This document shows positions 54,369-59,858 of a DNA stretch of 61,117 bases, one piece after another. Every line of letters starts with the position of its first letter. The first letter of the stretch is position 1. The notes beneath the pieces are model-generated. The model saw only the letters and a program-made list of their open reading frames with translations, was not told the origin of the DNA and searched no databases. The DNA lies in the IMG/VR virus record IMGVR_UViG_3300020469_005555, positions 1-61,117 of that record. The stretch is one strand, 5' to 3'. Source of the stretch: a virus. The translations under genes and the position numbers were made by a program.

Positions 54369-54824
54369 ATGTTATCAATCATACTAACATTTCTAATTAG
54401 TAACGCCAACGCTGATGAATTACATTATAACTGGGTTTGGGAAACCTCACCATTAATTGAAATATGCCCAGATTCTAGCATGACAGTCAATGAAGTTGCA
54501 AAAAGCATTGCTTACTGGGAACATCAAGGTGTTGAAGTTGATATTACAAGTATTAATTACGTGGAAAATTGTGACATTACAAAAAGAAATGTGATACAAA
54601 TAATGGGCGACAGAAACATTGATCACGCCAAAGAACACGCAAAAACAAAAGTTAAATGGTATTACTACGGTGAAAAAAATGAAAACACAATACTTTACAT
54701 TAAAGCAGCACAAGTTCAGATACCACAAAACAACAAAGCAATGGAAGACATTGTACTTCATGAAATTGGTCACGCACTAGGATTAGGACATTCACATCAT
54801 GATATAATGAAAGCAGTACACTAA
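54369..54824 (+). CDS. Secreted matrixin/metzincin-type zinc metalloprotease
   Basis: 151 aa. An N-terminal signal peptide (MLSIILTFLISNANA) is followed by a small domain ending in HEIGHALGLGH (three zinc His and catalytic Glu) and then SHHDIM, which provides the Met-turn. This is the compact catalytic core of metzincins, without a propeptide. It stands alone on the plus strand with its own promoter. A secreted protease from a phage could alter the host envelope or degrade neighbouring proteins. Short length (about 150) is unusual. Confidence 0.8.
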   Translation: MLSIILTFLISNANADELHYNWVWETSPLIEICPDSSMTVNEVAKSIAYWEHQGVEVDITSINYVENCDITKRNVIQIMGDRNIDHAKEHAKTKVKWYYYGEKNENTILYIKAAQVQIPQNNKAMEDIVLHEIGHALGLGHSHHDIMKAVH

Positions 54825-55273
54825 ATCCGCCACAATTTAACTAACTTATCAAAGATCGGCAAACGAACACCCCAGTTCTGATGTTGATCTTTTTCCATAT
54901 GATGTGCGTAATGCCAAGGCAACCATTTCTTACCCCACTCAACATCTATGTGTGACTTACGGTGAACATAATAATAAGCCAAAGCAGCGTATAACAGAGT
55001 TAACCAAAAATAAGGTATGATAAACAATAAGGGCGAATGAGAAAGAAGCAATAGAGATAACCCTAGAACCTCAAAAGCACTACTTTCTTTAGATAGCGTA
55101 AGATAGTTTTCATCATACATTTTATTTTTTCTTGCTATTTTATGATGCGTCCCAAAGTGTCTTTTAAAAACTTTCTTAAATTTTTTATTATTATGTAGAA
55201 CGTGTTTATGTATAAGATACTCTGCAGCATGTCCATATATCCAACCTGAAATAATCTGCAAAGCAATCCACAT
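54821..55273 (-). CDS. Fatty-acid-hydroxylase-superfamily integral membrane enzyme
   Basis: 150 aa. It has the di-iron histidine clusters: EYLIHKHVLH, RHFGTHHK, YYVHRKSHID, WHYAHHMEKDQH, with transmembrane segments between (LLLLSHSPLLFIIPYFWL). This superfamily contains sterol desaturases, carotenoid and sphingolipid hydroxylases. A phage copy would modify host lipids. I place the start at the second Met, 55273, since a G-run precedes it by seven bases inside a hairpin (55281-55306). The 3' end overlaps the convergent metzincin gene by four bases. Confidence 0.75.
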   Translation of the reverse strand: MWIALQIISGWIYGHAAEYLIHKHVLHNNKKFKKVFKRHFGTHHKIARKNKMYDENYLTLSKESSAFEVLGLSLLLLSHSPLLFIIPYFWLTLLYAALAYYYVHRKSHIDVEWGKKWLPWHYAHHMEKDQHQNWGVRLPIFDKLVKLWRI

Positions 55274-55280
55274 AAAACAA

Positions 55281-55306
55281 CCCCCCATATTTTTATGTAT
55301 GGGAGG
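55281..55306 (-). promoter_or_regulatory. Hairpin covering the ribosome site of the fatty-acid-hydroxylase gene
   Basis: CCTCCCATA and TATGGGGGG form a 9-bp stem (one G-T pair) with an eight-base loop, ending eight bases before the start codon at 55273. The G-run that would act as ribosome-binding site is in the 3' arm. It may control translation, or terminate the upstream gene (TTGTTTT follows). Confidence 0.45.
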
Positions 55307-55339
55307 TTTATATTACTTGACTTAAAATTTAATTAATTT

Positions 55340-55552
55340 TTAGCTGTTGCCATCAATATAAGAATTTAAAAAGTTCTGGAACGCTTTTGCTTCTTTAACA
55401 GTCATAGTAATCTGTGAACGTGAAGTAAAATAAGAATCATCTGATGGACTAGTAGTAATTGTTACTGTGTTTGATCCTGCTTTGTGAGACTTAGAGTCAC
55501 GACTGATGTTAAAATTGAAACGTTTTGTGTTTTTTGACTTAGTAAATTGCAT
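55340..55552 (-). CDS. Small basic protein, unknown
   Basis: 70 aa. Lys/Ser/Thr-rich beta-type sequence (KRFNFNISRDSKSHKAGSNT, then SQITMTVKEAKAFQNFLN). No family recognised. It is preceded by a strong promoter (55603-55631) and a 10-codon leader ORF. AGGAG is well placed before its ATG. Confidence 0.65.
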   Translation of the reverse strand: MQFTKSKNTKRFNFNISRDSKSHKAGSNTVTITTSPSDDSYFTSRSQITMTVKEAKAFQNFLNSYIDGNS

Positions 55553-55562
55553 GTATTTTCTC

Positions 55563-55595
55563 CTATACTCTGCGTGCTTCTGGATTTAAATCCAT
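55563..55595 (-). CDS. 10-codon leader ORF (MDLNPEARRV)
   Basis: Starts about seven bases after the TATAAT of the promoter, so at or near the 5' end of the transcript, and stops (TAG) inside the AGGAG of the following gene. Such a layout could couple translation of the next gene to the leader. It may be coincidental. Confidence 0.3.
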   Translation of the reverse strand: MDLNPEARRV

Positions 55596-55602
55596 TACTA
55601 AC

Positions 55603-55631
55603 ATTATACCAAACACATAGACGCTTTACAA
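55603..55631 (-). promoter_or_regulatory. Promoter (TTGTAA-N17-TATAAT, extended -10)
   Basis: Minus strand TTGTAA (55626-55631), 17 bases, TATAAT (55603-55608), preceded by TGG giving an extended -10. It belongs to the same promoter family as those at 54324 and 59177. Confidence 0.65.
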
Positions 55632-55647
55632 AATAAATCTTAATTAA

Positions 55648-55725
55648 TTATACACTACGATATTCTGTGTACAACCAAATTAACCCAATCAAAACACCTA
55701 TGATAAACGCAGGTTCAGATACCAT
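55648..55725 (-). CDS. 25-aa single-pass membrane microprotein
   Basis: MVSEPAFIIGVLIGLIWLY, then TEYRSV. A hydrophobic segment long enough for one membrane helix, with a charged tail. It starts six bases after the stop of the leader-motif gene 55732-56013. No strong ribosome site is visible. Small membrane proteins of this size are common in phages (holin-like or regulators), but too short for homology. Confidence 0.5.
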   Translation of the reverse strand: MVSEPAFIIGVLIGLIWLYTEYRSV

Positions 55726-55731
55726 TACATT

Positions 55732-56013
55732 CTATTTGTTCATAATACAAACAATGTAAGTCGCACCATCGTGCTTCATCTGCTCAATCTTTTTACCAGA
55801 TTTTCCACCTTTCATCTTACATTTTTGCTCTGCTAGTCGTCGTGCCATATTAACATCATTCATTAATTTACCTACACCGACTGCTTTTTTACCGTCTTCA
55901 CCAAACTGCTCTTCAGCTTCTTTTTGCGCCGCTGCAGATTCGCCCTTCTTCTCAGATAAAATTCTTACTTCACGCAAAAGTAAACTTCTTAATTGTCTTC
56001 TATTTAATTTCAT
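55732..56013 (-). CDS. Small protein with shared N-terminal leader (MKLNRRQLR type)
   Basis: 93 aa. Leader MKLNRRQLRSLLLREVRILS, then an acidic linker and a helical C-terminal part with two Cys (QKCKMKGGKSGKK...YIVCIMNK). ATG 56013 has GGAG just upstream. It shares an upstream block with 58195-58482 and 58570-58872 (TATAACTATCT). No family recognised. Confidence 0.65.
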   Translation of the reverse strand: MKLNRRQLRSLLLREVRILSEKKGESAAAQKEAEEQFGEDGKKAVGVGKLMNDVNMARRLAEQKCKMKGGKSGKKIEQMKHDGATYIVCIMNK

Positions 56014-56031
56014 ATTAACTCCAGTATCCAT

Positions 56032-56085
56032 TATAACTATCTAGAAAACAATCATTAATCCTAGCGAAATTTTTCGGAGAAAATT
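56032..56085 (-). promoter_or_regulatory. Repeated upstream block R1 of leader-motif genes
   Basis: TATAACTATCT (56032-56042; minus strand AGATAGTTATA, a TTATAAT-like -10 overlaps) with GAAATTTTTCGGAGAAAATT about 25 bases further up. The same box lies at 58501-58511 and 58892-58902, also ahead of leader-motif genes. Confidence 0.5.
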
Positions 56086-56110
56086 AAAAAGCGCCAGTGT
56101 CAACTGGCGC
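56086..56110 (-). terminator. Rho-independent terminator of the viperin operon
   Basis: On the minus strand GCGCCAGT - TGAC - ACTGGCGC is an 8-bp perfect stem with a four-base loop followed by TTTTTAATTTT. It ends the three-gene operon beginning at 58148. Confidence 0.9.
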
Positions 56111-56166
56111 GAGCTAGGGCTACCCTATGAACGCCGAGTAGGACCCCTGCGGGCCCTCCTCAGCTC
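56111..56166 (-). ncRNA. Putative structured 3' RNA element of the viperin operon
   Basis: On the minus-strand transcript the segment folds as: closing GAGC/GCTC; hairpin GAG-GA-GGGCCC-GCAG-GGGUCC-UA-CUC (with one G-U pair and a small internal loop); hairpin UAGGG-UAG-CCCUA. The G-U pair favours the minus strand as the functional RNA. It lies between the stop of the last operon gene and the terminator. Whether it is a regulatory 3' UTR or a separate RNA is unknown. Confidence 0.4.
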
Positions 56167-56174
56167 ACTACTCT

Positions 56175-56525
56175 CTACTCATCCCTCACTACATGCGTCA
56201 AATGCCAAACATCATAATACTCAGGACACTCATAAACTTTTACTACTTCACACCTAGCTTTATCATTTATCTTCTCACACACAACTTCAATCTCATCACG
56301 ATCTAAATAAGCACGCTTCAATCGACCTCGATGATCCCGACACTTACACACCCGATAATGTGCATCATTTAAACGAGTCCTCAAATGCCACTTATCACAA
56401 CGCGCACAGCGATAAGGCACTAACTTACGATGCTTCCGCTTACATGTCTTAGCATATCGTCGCGCATCAGCCTTACTATAAAATACCATCATCGGCCGAC
56501 CAGATCCTAAATGAACACAACTCAC
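56175..56525 (-). CDS. Small zinc-finger-like protein in the viperin operon
   Basis: 116 aa. SKADARRYAKTCKRKHRKLV, then PYRCARCDKWHLRTRL is a zinc-knuckle of the form C-x2-C-x2-W-H-L; a second, degenerate copy is YECPEYYDVWHLTH. I chose GTG 56525: GGAGGT stands six bases before it, and its GTGA overlaps the stop of the viperin gene by four bases, giving tight coupling. An ATG-start form (56546) overlaps viperin by 25 bases. Function unknown; could bind nucleic acid or act with the upstream enzyme. Base use (CGA, CGC) is unlike the flanking AT-rich genes. Confidence 0.7.
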   Translation of the reverse strand: MSCVHLGSGRPMMVFYSKADARRYAKTCKRKHRKLVPYRCARCDKWHLRTRLNDAHYRVCKCRDHRGRLKRAYLDRDEIEVVCEKINDKARCEVVKVYECPEYYDVWHLTHVVRDE

Positions 56526-57403
56526 TTCGTCACCTCCCAAGACCAAATACCACCACGACCCGAGAAAACATCGTCACTAAACATCGACTCAATCTCCGCC
56601 CAAGCGCGATCCATACCCACTTCAGGAATCGGAGTACTATGCTTAAACTCACCTCCCACATTATTATAAAACCTCAACTTACCATCAAGCATGCAATAAC
56701 TCCCAGTCATCAAATCATTAGACTCAACAACAGGCAATAAATGTCGATGCCGGCTGACCCAAGCAGAAAACTCCTCACTCGAAATCTCTAACTCATCCCA
56801 TACATGATCATTCTCACCCTTAATAGGCAATGCCTGGAAAACCTTCCAGCGATCAGGCGCGAGCCGCGCAACTAACTCAGACATGTTATCATAACGATTA
56901 TGCCGACAAACGACAGTATTCAGCTTAAGATTATAACCCAATACCTTAGCAGCATTCCAACTAACAAGAGAACGCTCAAGATGCTTACTATAACCTTTTT
57001 TAATCTCGCCAGCTCGACCACGACCAATCAAAGCATGCAAATGATCATTCGACGCGTCAATAGAAAAACCAATCCAATGAAGGTGCACACGCATTTTATC
57101 TAGCCAACGAGGTGTGACTTTGGTGCCATTAGTCACTAAACATGTGGTAAAACCCATCTCTGCTGCCAAAGTGATTCTGTGATCAATACGGCGATCTAAC
57201 ATGGGTTCTCCACCAACAAAGGTAATCTTGCGAACACCTCGTGTATAGAGATCTGCGTAAAGTTTAGGGATAGGATAATCGGATTTTTCTTCTATATCCG
57301 CGAAGTGTGCAAAACAGAATTTACACCGGTAGTTACAACGAGGCTCGAAATGCCAGTTAAGTGCGACAGGAAGGGACACTCGTCCCTGCGTAGGTATATT
57401 CAT
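56522..57403 (-). CDS. Viperin-like radical SAM enzyme (prokaryotic viperin / ddhNTP synthase type)
   Basis: 293 aa. ALNWHFEPRCNYRCKFCFAH carries Cys22/26/29 in the CNYxCxFCF arrangement of viperins (human: HFTRQCNYKCGFCF). KITFVGGEPML (63-66 GGEP), TCLVTNGT, WIGFSIDAS, LKLNTVVCRHNRYDNM and RWKVFQALPIKGEN (human RWKVFQCLLIEGEN) follow in order. The C-terminus LDGKLRFYN, then VGMDRAW and FSGRGGIWSW match the substrate-binding tail (human LDVGVEEA...RGGKYIWSK). Viperin makes 3'-deoxy-3',4'-didehydro-nucleotides from NTPs, which stop RNA synthesis by some polymerases. The gene starts after GGGGTG and is followed by the zinc-finger protein. Confidence 0.85.
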   Translation of the reverse strand: MNIPTQGRVSLPVALNWHFEPRCNYRCKFCFAHFADIEEKSDYPIPKLYADLYTRGVRKITFVGGEPMLDRRIDHRITLAAEMGFTTCLVTNGTKVTPRWLDKMRVHLHWIGFSIDASNDHLHALIGRGRAGEIKKGYSKHLERSLVSWNAAKVLGYNLKLNTVVCRHNRYDNMSELVARLAPDRWKVFQALPIKGENDHVWDELEISSEEFSAWVSRHRHLLPVVESNDLMTGSYCMLDGKLRFYNNVGGEFKHSTPIPEVGMDRAWAEIESMFSDDVFSGRGGIWSWEVTK

Positions 57404-57415
57404 ATGTCACCCCTA

Positions 57416-58012
57416 TTATTGTCTAGAAGTGAACTGAAAACGTGAGACGTCAGTTATAGGCGATATCTCGACCTGATAACTTTTGTCCTGAACACTATTC
57501 AATCGCAAATAACGAGAAACCTGAGAGGCACACTTCGTGTAGAAGTGATCGCTTTGTAGTAACTCGAGAATCTCAGGTTCAGAAAACTTGCCCGGAAATA
57601 TTTTACTTGTCGCTGTGTGGATCTTCCAACTTGCAATATATTCTTCATCACGCACGTGATTCTTGAAATCAGGCAATAAACTGAGGTTAGCGATGGCTCC
57701 CCGGATATTCGCCGGATTCTTTTTTACGTAAAACTTAAAGCGATTTTTCTTCGGGAAATACGCGACAACAACTGACAAAGGCTCCACTAGTGGATTATGG
57801 TCGACCTTGCTATGTTGTGTAAGGTCATCGATACGATCAGCACGAATTCCTTTTTCTTTTGTACTATCGACTGAAACGATAACACGATGTGGATCGATTA
57901 CTCGCCCCATTGCACCGACTCGGCACGTGTAAAAGTTCTGCACTGGCATTCCGTCCAGTGTGTTGAATATGTCTAACAATTGTATGAGGTCATTTGGAAT
58001 ACTATTTTTCAT
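57416..58012 (-). CDS. Unknown protein, first gene of the viperin operon
   Basis: 198 aa. No family recognised. It begins with a helical segment (IPNDLIQLLDIFNTLDGMP), and contains VIVSVDSTKEKGIRADRIDD and VVVAYFPKKNRFKFYVKK. It has a strong AGGAG ribosome site and lies 12 bases upstream of the viperin gene, in the same transcript. A nucleotide-processing or sensor role is possible (prokaryotic viperins sometimes neighbour nucleotide kinases), but no P-loop or kinase motif is seen. Confidence 0.7.
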   Translation of the reverse strand: MKNSIPNDLIQLLDIFNTLDGMPVQNFYTCRVGAMGRVIDPHRVIVSVDSTKEKGIRADRIDDLTQHSKVDHNPLVEPLSVVVAYFPKKNRFKFYVKKNPANIRGAIANLSLLPDFKNHVRDEEYIASWKIHTATSKIFPGKFSEPEILELLQSDHFYTKCASQVSRYLRLNSVQDKSYQVEISPITDVSRFQFTSRQ

Positions 58013-58119
58013 TGCAATCTCCTATGCTTAAATTTTTGTTTATAGTATTGTTTGCCATATGACCCTGACAAGGCACCGCACGCCCAACGGTCGCTGAAAG
58101 TGTTAGCGTTAACATTAAT

Positions 58120-58148
58120 ATCATACACCGTTTCTATCACGGTTACAA
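58120..58148 (-). promoter_or_regulatory. Promoter of the viperin operon (TTGTAA-N17-TATGAT) with inverted-repeat spacer
   Basis: Minus strand TTGTAA (58143-58148), 17 bases, TATGAT (58120-58125). The spacer contains ACCGT-N7-ACGGT, an inverted repeat between -35 and -10, suitable as an operator for a dimeric repressor. About 100 bases of 5' leader follow, with TGTTA-ACGC-TAACA and ACCG/CGGT inverted repeats, before the ATG at 58012. Confidence 0.65.
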
Positions 58149-58157
58149 TAGTTTTTT

Positions 58158-58199
58158 AAAATTTTCCGGAGAAATTTTTGTGAGAATTTAAAGCTTAAG
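58158..58199 (+). repeat. Repeat block R4 (CCGGAGAAATTTTTGTGAG)
   Basis: Shares CCGGAGAAATTTTTGTGAGAA with blocks at 58915-58947 and, in shorter form, at 58531-58555. It lies at the 3' end of the leader gene 58195-58482, upstream of the viperin promoter. Confidence 0.5.
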
Positions 58200-58482
58200 C
58201 TGTTCCACCGGTTCCGTCGTCAGCAAGACCCTCATACCATGCTCTCCAAGCTGGGTCTTTCTTTAAGAATTCACCCAACGACTTTAAAGCATCCTCACTT
58301 ACATCACTCAACACACCCGGACGATCTGGAGGTCCATTCCACCAGTCACCATCCAACTCACCAAATACACGACGCATCTCTTCTTCTCGATACATGTCGT
58401 AAGGTGGACCATCAGCTTCGCTTATAAGTGCACTTACCTCTTCTAATAACATGTTTTGTAATTGTCTTCTTGTTAATCTCAT
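58195..58482 (-). CDS. Small protein with shared N-terminal leader (MRLTRRQLQ type)
   Basis: 95 aa. Leader MRLTRRQLQNMLLEEVSALI, then an acidic domain with Trp residues (FGELDGDWWNGPPDRPG, EFLKKDPAWRAWYEGL). Ribosome site TTGGAG and start are clear. It differs from 58570-58872 beyond the leader. Unknown function. Confidence 0.7.
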   Translation of the reverse strand: MRLTRRQLQNMLLEEVSALISEADGPPYDMYREEEMRRVFGELDGDWWNGPPDRPGVLSDVSEDALKSLGEFLKKDPAWRAWYEGLADDGTGGTA

Positions 58483-58500
58483 TATATCTCCAATGTTGTA

Positions 58501-58555
58501 TATAACTATCTAAAGGTTCACCAAAAGTTCAAAAGAAATTTTTGTGAGAAATTAG
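58501..58555 (-). promoter_or_regulatory. Repeated upstream block R2 of leader-motif genes
   Basis: Box TATAACTATCT (58501-58511), and GAAATTTTTGTGAGAAATTA about 25 bases above. It lies between the stop of 58570-58872 and the start of 58195-58482. Confidence 0.5.
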
Positions 58556-58569
58556 GCAATGCTTAAGGC

Positions 58570-58872
58570 TTATATGAGATTATATTTTTGTCGTAAAGCA
58601 ATCGATATGTAACTCTCAACATCGTATAACGCGTCCCTGAGTTCATCTGGGTTTAATGCATCTTGAAGTGTATATATCGCGCTTCTTGCATCTTGAGTCT
58701 CAGGACTGTCATCATTACCCACAACCATTAAGAGACCCTCGATAACTGCATCCGACGCTGGGAAGCTAGTTTGACTAGCGAGTGTATCTTGCTGTTTCAT
58801 ACCGCGGCCGTACGCAGCCGCTGACATTTCTTGCAAGATCATTTTTCTAATGTGTTTTCTGTTGAGTTTCAT
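58570..58872 (-). CDS. Small protein with shared N-terminal leader (MKLNRKHIR type)
   Basis: 100 aa. Leader MKLNRKHIRKMILQEMSAAA, then a helical acidic domain (SDAVIEGLLMVVGNDDSPET, DELRDALYDVESYISI). AGGAG precedes the ATG. It belongs to the same leader family as 55732-56013 and 58195-58482. Unknown function. Confidence 0.7.
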   Translation of the reverse strand: MKLNRKHIRKMILQEMSAAAYGRGMKQQDTLASQTSFPASDAVIEGLLMVVGNDDSPETQDARSAIYTLQDALNPDELRDALYDVESYISIALRQKYNLI

Positions 58873-58891
58873 CGTGTCTCCTGCTATACAC

Positions 58892-58947
58892 TATAACTAT
58901 CTCAAAGGCACCCAAAATTTCCGGAGAAATTTTTGTGAGAAATTAGT
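58892..58947 (-). promoter_or_regulatory. Repeated upstream block R3 of leader-motif genes
   Basis: Box TATAACTATCT (58892-58902), then AAATTTC-CGGA-GAAATTT (58915-58932), a 7-bp inverted repeat, then TGTGAGAAATTA. The inverted repeat sits about where an activator or repressor would bind upstream of the AGATAGTTATA box. Confidence 0.5.
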
Positions 58948-58949
58948 CA

Positions 58950-59027
58950 ATGTCCACTGTCTGGCGTGCAGAAAAAGGCCCTAAAACTTTTATTGCTGCT
59001 GTGTGTTCGTATATTCCGGTAAGTTAA
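58950..59027 (+). CDS. Possible 25-aa peptide
   Basis: MSTVWRAEKGPKTFIAAVCS, then YIPVS. Protein-like composition but no clear ribosome site. It lies in the gene-free gap 58873-59351 between the leader gene and the tandem promoters. Low confidence. Confidence 0.25.
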   Translation: MSTVWRAEKGPKTFIAAVCSYIPVS

Positions 59028-59040
59028 TCAAAAAATGCCC

Positions 59041-59176
59041 GTGTAGTAAAATTGTACTTAGGCCCAGCTGGGCTATGGCCCCCTGCCGGTGGGCATTATA
59101 GGGGCCCGCGCGCCTAGGGCCCGCCCTCCGGGGGTCAGAGAGGGGCTCAAATAGGGGCCCAAAATAGGCCCTCGAT
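59041..59176. other. GC-rich segment with recurring GGGGCCC/GGCCC motifs
   Basis: Marks an abrupt change from AT-rich to GC-rich sequence. TAGGGGCCC or TAGGGCCC-type words recur four times in about 75 bases (59098-59175), and GCCCAGCTGGGC is a perfect 12-bp palindrome near 59061-59074. No reading frame of interest is visible. It may contain binding sites or be a junction. Confidence 0.5.
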
Positions 59177-59220
59177 AGTGTAACCGGGATCGCCCTGTGG
59201 TATAATAATAATGTCCACCC
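59177..59220 (+). promoter_or_regulatory. Tandem promoter copy 1 (GTGTAA-N17-TATAAT)
   Basis: AGTGTAAC...TGTGGTATAATAATAATGTCCACCC. GTGTAA 59178-59183, TATAAT 59201-59206, TG-G before the -10 (extended -10). Shares sequence with copy 2 at the -35, the -10 and the downstream GTCCACCC, but not in the spacer. Confidence 0.75.
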
Positions 59221-59270
59221 CACTCGAACTGGGGCACATAGGACAGGCACCGGAGGGGATCGGCTCCAAA

Positions 59271-59314
59271 AGTGTAACAGTATTCCAACTGTGGTATACT
59301 AAATAAGTCCACCC
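59271..59314 (+). promoter_or_regulatory. Tandem promoter copy 2 (GTGTAA-N17-TATACT)
   Basis: GTGTAA 59272-59277, TATACT 59295-59300, with the same TGTGG before the -10 and GTCCACCC after. 94 bases downstream of copy 1, before the gene at 59352. Confidence 0.75.
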
Positions 59315-59351
59315 GGACAAATAACCAATAACCATAACCAACGGAGTCATT

Positions 59352-59765
59352 ATGACTAATATGAAAGCCCTTACAAACCTTCTTGTTGAAGGTGTTCTTA
59401 CCCAATCTGAGTTTGATCGTTTCGAAAAGCGAGTCCAACGCGCCGAAGCCAAGGCAGCCGAACACCTCCTGGTGGTTGGTCTGAGCCAAGAGGTGGTAGC
59501 CTTTGTGATCCCAGGTACCCAGTACAAAATCAGTGACCTGGTTCTCGGTGTGATGTCGATCAAAGCACCTTGTCACGGTTACAAAGAGACCGCTGAAGAA
59601 CGTAAGTTCCGTGACGGTGTGGCCAAGCCTCGTATGATCGCTGCCTTGGAATTGTTGGGCGCTGATAAACACGGAACTGGAGCCCAAACCCGTTACAGTA
59701 TTGGACAAGCCGAAGCTGCTGAGCTCGCCCCGGTAACTGAGGTTGAGGCAACTGAAGAGAGCTAA
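59352..59765 (+). CDS. Unknown GC-rich orphan gene
   Basis: 137 aa. Helical N-terminus (ALTNLLVEGVLTQSEFDRF, RVQRAEAKAAEHLLVV), a basic/mixed middle and an acidic tail (EAAELAPVTEVEATEES). GGAG six bases before the ATG; tandem promoters upstream; a strong terminator downstream. Codon use is unlike the AT-rich genes to the left. No family recognised. It could be a separate expression cassette. Confidence 0.8.
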   Translation: MTNMKALTNLLVEGVLTQSEFDRFEKRVQRAEAKAAEHLLVVGLSQEVVAFVIPGTQYKISDLVLGVMSIKAPCHGYKETAEERKFRDGVAKPRMIAALELLGADKHGTGAQTRYSIGQAEAAELAPVTEVEATEES

Positions 59766-59792
59766 GGCCTCTCGGATCTGAGATGATCCACA

Positions 59793-59818
59793 CCCCACCG
59801 AAAGGTGGGGTTTTTTTT
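59793..59818 (+). terminator. Rho-independent terminator with GAAA loop
   Basis: CCCCACC - GAAA - GGTGGGG then TTTTTTTT. A 7-bp GC-rich stem with a GNRA tetraloop and a run of eight T. It ends the gene at 59352-59765. Confidence 0.95.
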
Positions 59819-59858
59819 GGCTTCCGTACGAGACTAGTCGCTCTCCGCTCCTCCCTGA

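Noticed and set aside
56522-57403. Viperin-like gene as a MoaA or SPASM enzyme
   Set aside because: The C-terminal RWKVFQ..IKGEN and RGGIWSW motifs are specific to viperins and absent from the other radical SAM proteins here.
59073-59798. A 241-codon minus-strand frame across the GC-rich segment
   Set aside because: It would read through the tandem promoters, antisense to a well-supported gene and across its terminator; composition is not protein-like.
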